From contig JADLCG010000270.1 in NCBI GenBank assembly GCA_020847355.1, positions 1-10,242 of the forward strand: 10,242 bases of DNA, in the 5' to 3' direction. The DNA comes from Anaerolineales bacterium. GTDB lineage: Bacteria > Chloroflexota > Anaerolineae > Anaerolineales > Villigracilaceae. The translations under genes were made by a program, and so were the position numbers. Position 1 is the first letter of the stretch. The number at the start of each line of letters is the position of its first letter. Shown here piece after piece: positions 1 through 6,145 of the stretch. The notes under the pieces were generated by a model. That model saw only the letters and a program-made list of their open reading frames with translations, had not been told where the DNA came from and did not search any database.

Positions 1-741
1 TTCACCACTAAGACGCTCGTCCTTATTCCCATTGCCATCGCGATTAATATCGTGGTCGGCGAGTTGGTCGGCCGCCTCAAGCTACCTATTTATCTAGATA
101 GCATCGGCACCGTTCTAGTCGGCGCAATTGCGGGACCCTGGGCTGGCGCGCTCACCGGCGCGCTCGCCAATTTAGTTTGGGGCTTATTCAACCCAGTCAG
201 CGCGCCGTTCTTTTATGTAGCGGCAGTGATTGGCTTCCTTGCCGGTTTAGCCGGAAAATACGGCGCGTTTGAAAATGAAACGCCGCGCTGGGTTTCGGTT
301 TTAGTAGGCGCAGTGTTCGTCTTCTCATTAACTTTATTTGTGCTGGCGTTCATCAACGTCAATACAGATCAGGGATACGCAACCTATCCAAGTATGAGCG
401 AACTCTTCGCGCGCTATAGCGTTATATTTTTTATAGCGATCATCATTGGCGCCGCGATTGGATATTTCCTCTTACAAAAAGGCGGTTATGCCGGTTTGTG
501 GGGCTTGATCACCGGAGTCGTCGCGGCGATTATCTCCGCGCCAACTGCCGCGTATGTCTTTGGCGGCGTAACCGGCTCAGGCACCGACTTACTAGTAGCC
601 GCTTTCCGCGCCAGCGGCGGCGGCATTCTTGCTTCCGTCTTGGCGCAAGGGAGCGTTTCTGACCCGTTTGATAAGATGTTATCTTTCATGGTGGTTTGGC
701 TGATCCTCAGAGCCTTGCCCGCCCGCTTTAAATCCAGATAG
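1..741 (+). CDS. ECF transporter S component (substrate-binding membrane subunit), 5' end missing
   Basis: This would be the integral-membrane subunit that binds the vitamin or other micronutrient for an energy-coupling factor importer. The frame is open from base 1, so the true start lies outside the window; the GTG at 52 is internal. The visible 246 residues form about six hydrophobic segments. Near the amino end is LDSIGTVLVGAIAGPWAGAL followed by an Asn, and near the carboxyl end is SDPFDKMLSF followed by LPARF, a pattern I associate with uncharacterised ECF S components. Direct linkage to ecfT and two ATPase genes supports the role and suggests a dedicated (group I-like) transporter. The substrate cannot be read from the sequence: I see no riboswitch or biosynthetic gene that would indicate it. 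The family call is fairly sure; the ligand is unknown. Confidence 0.8.
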   Translation, partial: FTTKTLVLIPIAIAINIVVGELVGRLKLPIYLDSIGTVLVGAIAGPWAGALTGALANLVWGLFNPVSAPFFYVAAVIGFLAGLAGKYGAFENETPRWVSVLVGAVFVFSLTLFVLAFINVNTDQGYATYPSMSELFARYSVIFFIAIIIGAAIGYFLLQKGGYAGLWGLITGVVAAIISAPTAAYVFGGVTGSGTDLLVAAFRASGGGILASVLAQGSVSDPFDKMLSFMVVWLILRALPARFKSR

Positions 742-764
742 CCCAAGCATAGATCGTTATTTCT

Positions 765-804
765 CAGCCTGCTAATTTGTAAACCAGCGCAAGTTAGCAG
801 GTTG
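765..804 (+). other. Inverted repeat between ecfS and ecfT
   Basis: CAGCCTGCTAA (765-775) pairs with TTAGCAGGTTG (794-804): 11 bp including one G-U, around an 18-nt loop. No U-run follows, so it is not a standard intrinsic terminator. It could be an operator, an RNA-stability hairpin at the end of the S-component message, or part of a leader for ecfT. Confidence 0.5.
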
Positions 805-828
805 ACATTTAAACCGCCTCGCTACTTT
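802..828 (+). promoter_or_regulatory. Candidate promoter for ecfT-ecfA1-ecfA2
   Basis: An exact TTGACA lies at 802-807 and a weak TACTTT at 823-828, with a short 15-bp spacing. The -35 box overlaps the right arm of the inverted repeat at 765-804, which would let a repressor bound there block it. The -10 match is poor, so this is tentative; the genes may instead be read from upstream of ecfS. Confidence 0.3.
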
Positions 829-854
829 CTAACAAAGCAAGTTAAAATCAAGCC

Positions 855-1631
855 ATGAATAATTTTAGTATGTATATAGCCCGCGCCAGCGGACTGCATC
901 AACTTCACCCGCTGACCAAAGTCCTACTGACGTTTTGCTTATTAATCGCCGGGCTGGCTCTGCCGGGCAACTGGACTAGTTACCTCATTATTCTCTTGGT
1001 TATCTTTCCGCTCAGCGTATGGGGAAAAGTTTTTCCAAATTTATTACGCATCACTTGGCTGGTCAGCCTGCCTTTCGCAATTTCTGTTATCTTAATCCAA
1101 AGCCTTTTTTGGGGAACTGGCACGCCGCTCTTTGAGTTTTGGATTTTCGCTCCTAAACTGGAAGGCGCGCGCTACGCTGTGATCAGTTTAGGGAAAATCA
1201 TCTTAGTGATGTCTGACTTTTTGTTATTTTCCCTAACCACCCGTCCCGACGCGCTGATGATCGCCTTGAAACAAGCCGGAATGCCCAGTAGCATCGCCTA
1301 CATCATCGTCACCACCTTGCAAATTGTCCCGAGTTTTCAAAGAAAAGGCGCGACCATTTTAGACGCACAACGTTCGCGCGGCTTGGAAACTGAAGGCAAT
1401 TTATTTGTCCGCGCCAAAGCGCTTGTGCCGATAGTTTTGCCTTTGGTATTGGGCAGTTTGATGGAAGTAGAAGAACGCGCAATTGCGATTGAAGCGCGCG
1501 CCTTTAACTCGCGGCAAACCGAAACCAGCTTAATTGAGATACCCGATACCCAACTTCAGAAAAACTTTAGAACCGTCATTCTCATCGTTATGTTTCTGCT
1601 CATTATTTTCGGAATCCTATGGCGTTTATAA
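855..1631 (+). CDS. ecfT: ECF transporter transmembrane protein EcfT (CbiQ family)
   Basis: EcfT is the scaffold subunit that links the S component to the two cytoplasmic ATPases and passes on their movement through its coupling helices. The 258-residue length is typical. Hydrophobic segments lie at roughly 22-50, 64-85, 107-128 and 148-160, with a final one at 238-257. The two diagnostic Ala-Arg-Gly-like motifs that seat in the ATPase grooves are visible as AQRSRG (171-176) and EARAF (213-217). The start ATG at 855 has no clear Shine-Dalgarno sequence. The 3' end overlaps ecfA1 by 13 nt in another frame, pointing to translational coupling. Its position directly after an S component and before two ATPase genes fits a complete ECF transporter. 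Confidence 0.92.
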   Translation: MNNFSMYIARASGLHQLHPLTKVLLTFCLLIAGLALPGNWTSYLIILLVIFPLSVWGKVFPNLLRITWLVSLPFAISVILIQSLFWGTGTPLFEFWIFAPKLEGARYAVISLGKIILVMSDFLLFSLTTRPDALMIALKQAGMPSSIAYIIVTTLQIVPSFQRKGATILDAQRSRGLETEGNLFVRAKALVPIVLPLVLGSLMEVEERAIAIEARAFNSRQTETSLIEIPDTQLQKNFRTVILIVMFLLIIFGILWRL

Positions 1632-2461
1632 ATATTCAAAATCTCACCTATCAATACCCGACCGCCAAAGCGCCGGTATTGCAAAATATCAACCTGCAAA
1701 TTAACGAAGGCGAATTCGTGGCGGTGATTGGCGCAAACGGCGCAGGCAAATCTACTTTGTGTTACGCCTTGGCTGGATTTGTGCCGCATTTTTTCAAAGG
1801 GGAATTTTCCGGCGTTGTTGAAGTAAACGGAATCCAATCGAGCCAAGCCGCGCTGGCTGAATGGGTCTTGAACGTTGGGCTTGCTTTTCAAAATCCGTTC
1901 AATCAAATCAGCGGCGCAAAATATACCGTCTTTGAAGAAATCGCTTTCGGCTTGGAAAATATCGGGGTGGAAAGAGAGCAAATGAAAAGTCGCATTGAAG
2001 CGGCGATGAAGTTGACTGGCATCGCCGAGTTAGCGGATCGCTCGCCCTATTCATTATCCGGCGGGCAACAACAACGCGTCGCCCTGACCTCGATCCTGGT
2101 CATGCAACCCAAGCTTTTAGTCCTCGACGAACCGACCTCGCAAATGGACCCGATTGGCACACGCGAAATCTTCGCCGTGATTCGCGATCTATCCAATAGC
2201 GGTATGACGGTGGTGATGGCAGAACATAAAATGGAATGGATCGCCAATTTTGCAGATCGAGTCATTGCTTTGAAAGACGGTCAAATTTTGTTGGAAGGAA
2301 AACCAAACGAAGTATTAACTTCGGATGTATTAGCCGAGAATGGATTTGGCATTTCGCGTTACACCTCGACCGCGCGCGAAGCGCAGAAAAGAAATCTATG
2401 GAAAAAAGATTCTCTGCCGGTTACTTTAGAAGAAGCGGTAGAAGGATTTCGTCGTAAGTAG
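1619..2461 (+). CDS. ecfA1: ECF transporter ATP-binding protein EcfA1
   Basis: One of two ABC ATPases that power the ECF importer from the cytoplasmic side. All catalytic motifs look intact in the 280 residues: Walker A GANGAGKST (38-46), Q-loop FQNP (90-93), signature LSGGQ (146-150) followed by QQR, Walker B LLVLDEP with catalytic Glu171 (166-172), D-loop SQMD (174-177), and switch His203 in AEHK. The ATG at 1619 lies inside the end of ecfT, and only a weak GGA precedes it, so translation is probably coupled to ecfT. A carboxyl tail of about 60 residues after the nucleotide-binding domain is normal for this family. It should pair with EcfA2: its intact signature completes the site on EcfA2's Walker A, while its own Walker A faces EcfA2's altered signature. 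Confidence 0.92.
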   Translation: MAFINIQNLTYQYPTAKAPVLQNINLQINEGEFVAVIGANGAGKSTLCYALAGFVPHFFKGEFSGVVEVNGIQSSQAALAEWVLNVGLAFQNPFNQISGAKYTVFEEIAFGLENIGVEREQMKSRIEAAMKLTGIAELADRSPYSLSGGQQQRVALTSILVMQPKLLVLDEPTSQMDPIGTREIFAVIRDLSNSGMTVVMAEHKMEWIANFADRVIALKDGQILLEGKPNEVLTSDVLAENGFGISRYTSTAREAQKRNLWKKDSLPVTLEEAVEGFRRK

Positions 2462-2473
2462 GCATTGATAATT

Positions 2474-3280
2474 ATGAATATAACTATCTCCGATCTTCAT
2501 TTTTCTTATGCGCCAAACGTCAAAGCCCTAAATGGGATTTCATTAACGATTAACGCCGGCGAGCAAGTGGCGATTATTGGTCAAAATGGCGCAGGAAAAA
2601 CGACCTTGGTCCGTCACCTCAACGGCTTATTAAAACCAACTAGCGGTTCAGTCAGCATCGGCGATTGGGATACAACCAAACATTCCGTCGCCAAATTAGC
2701 CTCAAAGGTTGGGTATGTATTCCAGAACCCTGACGAACAACTATTTTCAAAAGACGTTTTAACCGAAGTTGAGTTTGGACCCAAAAACTTAGGGTATAAA
2801 AAAAATAAAATTGATCAGTTGGTCAAACGCGCTCTCGAGTTGACCGAATTAACCGGCAAACAAGAAACCAACCCGTATGACCTATCCCCCACTTGGCGCA
2901 AAATGGTCGCATTGGCGTCCATCCTCGCAATGGATACGCCGATTGTAATTTTTGACGAGCCAACCACCGGACAGGATTTTACAAACATCACACGCATCGC
3001 CAATGTCATAGCCGAATTGAAAAAAACGGGGAAAACGGTGATCACCATCACCCATGATATTGATTTCTGCGCCGAAAATTTTGAGCGCGTCATCGCCTTA
3101 TCCAAAGGGCAGGTTTTATTAGACGGATCCCCTCGTGAAATTTTAGGGCAGGAAGAAATCCTCGCGCAAACCTACGTGGACCCGCCGCAGTTAACCAGAT
3201 TAGGGAAAAAAATAGGTCTGCAAGAAACTGTAATTACCCCGCAGGAGTTTTTGAAAGCCCTCGCACAACGCGCCGGTTAA
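2474..3280 (+). CDS. ecfA2: ECF transporter ATP-binding protein EcfA2, degenerate signature motif
   Basis: Second ABC ATPase of the ECF importer, 268 residues. I start it at ATG 2474, which has AGTAGG 11 nt upstream; the in-frame TTG at 2465 lies only 2 nt from that element. Visible motifs are Walker A GQNGAGKTT (36-44), Q-loop FQNPDEQ (83-89), Walker B PIVIFDEPT with Glu162 (156-164), D-loop TGQD (165-168) and switch His194 in THD. The ABC signature is unusual: the expected LSGGQ is LSPTW (137-141), followed by RK. In an ABC dimer the signature of one subunit faces ATP held by the other, so one of the two sites should be impaired while the site built on EcfA2's own Walker A remains canonical. 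The stop codon overlaps that of the convergent methyltransferase gene. Confidence 0.9.
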   Translation: MNITISDLHFSYAPNVKALNGISLTINAGEQVAIIGQNGAGKTTLVRHLNGLLKPTSGSVSIGDWDTTKHSVAKLASKVGYVFQNPDEQLFSKDVLTEVEFGPKNLGYKKNKIDQLVKRALELTELTGKQETNPYDLSPTWRKMVALASILAMDTPIVIFDEPTTGQDFTNITRIANVIAELKKTGKTVITITHDIDFCAENFERVIALSKGQVLLDGSPREILGQEEILAQTYVDPPQLTRLGKKIGLQETVITPQEFLKALAQRAG

Positions 3281-4047
3281 CGTCCGCTTCTCTGCCTCAG
3301 CGCTTCAAACATGAGCGCCGAGCCCGCCACGCCAGCATTTAATGACTCAACTTCACCCAACATCGGCAGGCTGATCTTCCCGCCCGCCAATTTTCGAGCC
3401 GCTTCGCTAGCGCCGTTCGCTTCACTGCCAATTACTAACGCAATGGGCTGTTTCAAATCGCTTTCCCAGCAAGAAGCGCCATCCATATCCGCAATCCAAA
3501 CTTGTAAAGATTTTGCCAATTGACCAATCTCATCCCAGCCCATTATACGGATTGGAATTTTGAAATGCGCGCCCATTCCAGCGCGCATTACTTTGGGCGC
3601 AAATACATCAGTGGTTTCGGGCGGAATCAAAACAGCTTGCACGCCCGTCGCCACAGCCGAGCGCAATAACGTGCCAAGATTCCCGGGGTCGCGAATTTGA
3701 TCGGGGATTAAGACAAAGTCTAGCGTCGTCGGGATTGGCAGTTGAAAATCCTGTAAAACAGCGAGGACGCCTTGCGGCGCTTCCGTCTCACTGATGGATT
3801 GCATCACGCTAGCGGAGACCTCTTCCACATCCACGCCTTTCAACCTTAAATCTTCAACTTGCAACCTCCCTCTCTCGCTTAAACCCTCATCATACAAAAC
3901 AAATTTTATTTCCCATTTACTTTTGACCGCTTCTTCAAACAAGCGCACCCCTTCAACGACGAAAGCCTGCGCTTCCCGCCGTTCTTTGGCGCGCCCCAAC
4001 AAAGCGCGGACTAATTTTATTTTTGAATTTTGATTGGAAGTGATCAT
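3277..4047 (-). CDS. TrmH/SpoU-family RNA 2'-O-methyltransferase
   Basis: A SPOUT-class enzyme predicted to transfer a methyl group from S-adenosylmethionine to a ribose 2'-OH of rRNA or tRNA. The 256 residues contain an amino-terminal SpoU substrate-binding domain (about 1-100, with FVVEGVRLFEEA) and a trefoil-knot catalytic domain. All three family motifs are visible: motif 1 IRDPGNLGTLLRSA (118-131, with Asn123 and Arg129), motif 2 IGSEANG (206-212), and motif 3 LPMLGEVESLNAG continuing to about 251. Motif 3 has AGVAGSAL where SVAAGIL is more usual. The start ATG overlaps the macro-domain stop as ATGA, and no Shine-Dalgarno is visible, so translation probably depends on the upstream gene. 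RlmB-like and TrmH-like members cannot be separated by eye, so the target nucleotide is unassigned. Confidence 0.88.
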   Translation of the reverse strand: MITSNQNSKIKLVRALLGRAKERREAQAFVVEGVRLFEEAVKSKWEIKFVLYDEGLSERGRLQVEDLRLKGVDVEEVSASVMQSISETEAPQGVLAVLQDFQLPIPTTLDFVLIPDQIRDPGNLGTLLRSAVATGVQAVLIPPETTDVFAPKVMRAGMGAHFKIPIRIMGWDEIGQLAKSLQVWIADMDGASCWESDLKQPIALVIGSEANGASEAARKLAGGKISLPMLGEVESLNAGVAGSALMFEALRQRSGR

Positions 4048-4610
4048 AAAGGGAAGAATAATTTGAAAGCGTCAACAAAAACTTTGACGCTCGCATCGTC
4101 AAACAAAGTCAAGCGCAGGGTCTGAAGCCCTGAATTTTTATTTACAGAAAAATAATTCTCAATGGCAGAAAAAATAACGCGCGCCGCCCGCTCTTTTGGA
4201 AAACCAAAAATGCCCGTTGAAATTGCCGGCAGAGCGATAGATTTACACTTCAATTCATCTGCCACATGCAAAGCGCCAGTCACAGCGTCTGATAATTTTT
4301 GATCCTCAGCGCCCGCTCCCCAAACCGGACCGACAGCGTGGATAATGTATTTCGCAGGCAGAGCCCCGCCTGAGGTCCAAGCCGGGCGCGCGTGCGAAAC
4401 GAGACCATGTTGCTCAATCCACGCATCGCTCTCTTGTTGAATCGTCTCGCCGCCTCTCTTTACAATCGCCCAAGCGACTCCCCCGCCATGTTGCAAATGT
4501 TCATTTGCCGCGTTGACGATTGCGTCCGCTTCTTCAAGCGTCAGATCGCCTTGCGCAATTTGCAAAGTTTGCCCTGAGGCTAATTTCTTTTCAGCGACGG
4601 TTAAACTCAT
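4044..4610 (-). CDS. Macro-domain protein, probable ADP-ribose binder or hydrolase
   Basis: Macro domains bind ADP-ribose and often remove it from proteins, nucleic acids or O-acetyl-ADP-ribose. The 188 residues are essentially one domain: GDLT (21-24), ADAIVNAANEHL with Asp29 and Asn33, the glycine loop HGGGVA (41-46), and the phosphate loop STGIFGFP (131-138). The glycine loop reads GGGVAWAI, as in archaeal AF1521-type proteins, rather than the GGGVDGAI of YmdB/MacroD enzymes, so the Asp implicated in MacroD catalysis is absent. Binding is well supported; hydrolysis is less certain. It lies 55 nt after rplT beyond an intrinsic terminator, so it is expressed by readthrough or from an unseen promoter. 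It shares a 4-nt ATGA overlap with the methyltransferase gene. The Shine-Dalgarno is weak. Confidence 0.88.
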   Translation of the reverse strand: MSLTVAEKKLASGQTLQIAQGDLTLEEADAIVNAANEHLQHGGGVAWAIVKRGGETIQQESDAWIEQHGLVSHARPAWTSGGALPAKYIIHAVGPVWGAGAEDQKLSDAVTGALHVADELKCKSIALPAISTGIFGFPKERAARVIFSAIENYFSVNKNSGLQTLRLTLFDDASVKVFVDAFKLFFPL

Positions 4611-4629
4611 TTTTCTATTTTACCCCGTT

Positions 4630-4662
4630 AAAAATTTTGAGGCGCGATGTGCGCCTCAAAAT
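4630..4662 (-). terminator. Intrinsic terminator after rplT
   Basis: Arms 4634-4645 and 4651-4662 form a 12-bp perfect stem with a 5-nt loop and a GC-rich centre (GAGGCGC/GCGCCTC). On the minus strand it is followed by a five-U run. It sits just downstream of the rplT stop and closes the infC-rpmI-rplT unit. Confidence 0.85.
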
Positions 4663-4665
4663 AAT

Positions 4666-5007
4666 TTACTTGGCTTGCGCCACTACTGCGGCGAAGGCTT
4701 GCGGGTTCTTCACGGCAATATCGGCGAGCATTTTGCGGTTAAGTTCGATGTTTGCCTTCTTCAACGCAGAAACCAACTTGCTGTAGGTTGTGCCGTTCAA
4801 ACGAGCGGCGGCGTTGATACGCGCAATCCACAACTTGCGCAAATCGCGTTTACGAACGCGGCGATCGCGTGTGGCGTACCACAAACTCTTGAGCATGGCT
4901 TCATTCGCTCGGCGAAACAAAAGATGCTTAGAGCCGCGTTGCCCCTTCGTGATCTTCAAAACTTTCTTGTGACGTAAATGTCCTTGCGGACCGCCTTTTA
5001 CGCGCAT
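4666..5007 (-). CDS. rplT: 50S ribosomal protein L20
   Basis: An early-assembly 23S rRNA-binding protein of the large subunit, and in several bacteria the autogenous repressor of its own operon. The 113 residues match the family closely: a basic amino-terminal helix (MRVKGG, then KKVLKITKGQRGSK), the conserved FRRANEAMLKSLWYA (31-45), RDRRVRKRDLRKLWIARINAA (47-67) and the carboxyl RNA-binding domain with NGTTYSKL and LNRKMLADIA. Length is slightly below the usual ~117. An AGGAGGT Shine-Dalgarno lies about 9 nt before ATG 5007. It is the third gene of infC-rpmI-rplT, 100 nt downstream of rpmI, and is followed by a strong terminator. Confidence 0.97.
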   Translation of the reverse strand: MRVKGGPQGHLRHKKVLKITKGQRGSKHLLFRRANEAMLKSLWYATRDRRVRKRDLRKLWIARINAAARLNGTTYSKLVSALKKANIELNRKMLADIAVKNPQAFAAVVAQAK

Positions 5008-5017
5008 GTTACTTTTA

Positions 5018-5046
5018 CCTCCTGCAAACTCGCGGGCGTCGGCAGG
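5018..5046 (-). promoter_or_regulatory. Shine-Dalgarno of rplT, partly covered by a possible hairpin
   Basis: On the minus strand CCUGC (5046-5042) can pair with GCAGG (5025-5021), which overlaps the AGGAGG ribosome-binding site of rplT. The stem is only 5 bp, so this is a weak candidate for translational control or coupling to rpmI. Confidence 0.3.
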
Positions 5047-5107
5047 TTATGCCAGTTGTATACACCCGAAAGCCGCAACTAAAAAATGATTACGACGTTT
5101 GGAAAGA

Positions 5108-5341
5108 TTAACTTTCCATGTTAGGAATCAAGCGTTTGATGCGCTTGATAATTGAGCGACCTTTGACCGGAATGGTCTTGCTCAATAACAGCTTGGTGCG
5201 GTCTGAAGTACGGCGGCGCAAATGGCTTTTGCCACCTTTGGTGCGCACGAGTGTGCCAGAACCGGTCAAACGAAATCTTTTGGATGTCGCTTTGTGGGTC
5301 TTGAGCTTAAACTTCTTTCCAGGTTTTGCTTTGCGAGGCAT
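5108..5341 (-). CDS. rpmI: 50S ribosomal protein L35
   Basis: Small, very basic large-subunit protein. The 77 residues contain the family core KLKTHKATSKRFRLTGSG (12-29) and the conserved KGGKSHLRRR followed by a basic carboxyl end. It is about ten residues longer than the usual 64-66; the extra residues are a lysine-rich insertion (RKAKPGKKF) before the KLKTHK core. No alternative start lies between, and an AAAGGAG Shine-Dalgarno stands about 10 nt before ATG 5341, so the extension appears genuine. It is the second gene of the infC operon, 83 nt after infC, and the gap holds a terminator-like hairpin. Confidence 0.96.
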   Translation of the reverse strand: MPRKAKPGKKFKLKTHKATSKRFRLTGSGTLVRTKGGKSHLRRRTSDRTKLLLSKTIPVKGRSIIKRIKRLIPNMES

Positions 5342-5362
5342 TGCTGGGGTTCTCCTTTCAGG

Positions 5363-5394
5363 AAAAAATAAAACCGCGATTTTTTTACCCGCGG
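5363..5394 (-). terminator. Terminator-like hairpin (possible attenuator) between infC and rpmI
   Basis: On the minus strand CCGCG (5394-5390) pairs with CGCGG (5378-5374) around an 11-nt A-rich loop and is followed immediately by UUUUAUUUUUU. The stem is short (5 bp, all GC). Its position upstream of the rpmI ribosome-binding site, inside an operon often controlled by L20, suggests attenuation or partial termination. The L20 link is inferred from other bacteria. Confidence 0.4.
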
Positions 5395-5424
5395 ACTTTC
5401 AACAGGATTAGGGACTTACTTCGC

Positions 5425-5997
5425 TCAGGCTTCCGCTTCTTGCTTAACTTCAGCCGAGTCAGCTTTCTCTTTCTTTTTCGCTCCGCCTTTAGTTGGCGCC
5501 AGCACTACGAGCATCGTGCGCCCTTCCATTTGCGGCGGAACTTCAATTGCGGCAATGTCTGAGAGGCTTTGAGCTACTTCCTTCAAATCTTCGAGCGCGA
5601 TTTCCGGGTAGTCCATTTCGCGTCCGCGAAACTTGATCGTCACGCGAACTTTATGGCCCTGACCCAGCCAACGCCGCGCATCATCCACTTTGAAGCCGCG
5701 ATGCGCTTCGTTCGTTTTGGGGCGCAAGCGAATTTCTTTGACTTCAATTTTTGTCTGGGATTTACGCGCTTCGCGTTCTTTTTTGGTTCTTTCATAAAGA
5801 AATTTGCCGAAATCCATCACACGGCAAACTGGCGGCGTAGCTCCGGGGGAAACTTCAACCAGATCCAAATCCGCATCGCGCGCAATTTGCAACGCTTGCT
5901 TAATGGATACGACGCCCACGTTACCGCCGTCGGCGCCAATCAGGCGGACCTCCGGCACGCGGATGCCTTCATTCACTCGAAATTCAGTAGCGCTTAT
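5425..5997 (-). CDS. infC: Translation initiation factor IF-3, starting at AUA
   Basis: IF-3 binds the 30S subunit, prevents premature 50S joining, and discriminates against non-AUG starts and wrong initiator tRNAs. From AUA 5997 the protein is 190 residues and begins (M)SATEFRVNEGIRVPEVRLI; the FRVNEGIR block corresponds to the conserved RVNERIR of IF-3. The amino domain runs to about residue 80, with VCRVMDFGKFLYE, followed by a lysine-rich linker and the carboxyl domain (KEIRLRP, FKVDDARRWL, VTIKFRGREM). The AUA follows AGAGGAG at ideal spacing. The next candidate, GTG 5976, has no Shine-Dalgarno and would cut off part of the conserved block. An unusual start codon is the classic device for IF-3 self-repression. 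A charged Lys/Glu tail ends the protein. Confidence 0.95.
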   Translation of the reverse strand: MSATEFRVNEGIRVPEVRLIGADGGNVGVVSIKQALQIARDADLDLVEVSPGATPPVCRVMDFGKFLYERTKKEREARKSQTKIEVKEIRLRPKTNEAHRGFKVDDARRWLGQGHKVRVTIKFRGREMDYPEIALEDLKEVAQSLSDIAAIEVPPQMEGRTMLVVLAPTKGGAKKKEKADSAEVKQEAEA

Positions 5998-6002
5998 AGC
6001 TT

Positions 6003-6009
6003 CTCCTCT
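6003..6009 (-). promoter_or_regulatory. Ribosome-binding site that fixes the infC start
   Basis: AGAGGAG on the minus strand, with 5 nt (AAGCU) before AUA 5997. An in-frame stop (UAA, 6015-6013) lies just upstream, and the only alternative start, GTG 5976, has nothing similar before it. Confidence 0.8.
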
Positions 6010-6028
6010 TGTTTATCAGACAATAAAT

Positions 6029-6043
6029 CCAGCCGGGGGCTGG
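6029..6043 (-). promoter_or_regulatory. Hairpin in the infC 5' leader
   Basis: CCAGCC and GGCTGG form a 6-bp stem with a 3-nt CCC loop. It lies within the ~55-nt leader, shortly after the predicted transcription start and upstream of the Shine-Dalgarno. On the minus strand it is followed by AUUUAUUG, not a true U-run. It may protect the 5' end or bind a regulator. Confidence 0.45.
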
Positions 6044-6057
6044 TTTTTAACGGGCGA

Positions 6058-6087
6058 ATAATACCATGAAGGCGGGCGAATCGTCAA
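6058..6087 (-). promoter_or_regulatory. Sigma-70-type promoter of infC-rpmI-rplT
   Basis: Minus-strand -35 TTGACG (6087-6082) and -10 TATTAT (6063-6058) are separated by 18 bp; each matches consensus at five of six positions. Transcription should start near 6051, giving a leader of about 55 nt before the AUA start. Confidence 0.75.
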
Positions 6088-6095
6088 TAAAAACG

Positions 6096-6132
6096 CTAAA
6101 AATAAAGCCGCGTTGCGCGGCTTTATTTTTAG
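6096..6132 (-). terminator. Intrinsic terminator after trxA
   Basis: A 17-bp perfect stem (6096-6112 with 6116-6132) and a 3-nt loop, with a GCCGCG/CGCGGC centre flanked by A-rich and U-rich arms. It stands 13 nt downstream of the trxA stop and insulates the infC promoter from trxA transcription. Its symmetry would let it work in both directions. Confidence 0.88.
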
Positions 6133-6145
6133 TCATAAACAGGGT

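Noticed and set aside
486..746. Minus-strand frame opposite the S component, and other antisense frames opposite known genes
   Set aside because: They mirror the codon structure of clearly identified genes, match no family I recognise, and lack ribosome-binding sites.
2465..2473. TTG start for ecfA2
   Set aside because: It lies only 2 nt after the AGTAGG element; ATG 2474 has workable spacing and matches the normal ATPase amino end.
5974..5976. GTG start for infC
   Set aside because: No Shine-Dalgarno precedes it, and the conserved IF-3 amino-terminal block continues upstream to AUA 5997.
6029..6048. Plus-strand intrinsic terminator (CCAGCC hairpin followed by five Ts)
   Set aside because: It looks like a terminator on the plus strand, but no plus-strand gene ends there; it more plausibly acts as a leader hairpin of infC on the minus strand.
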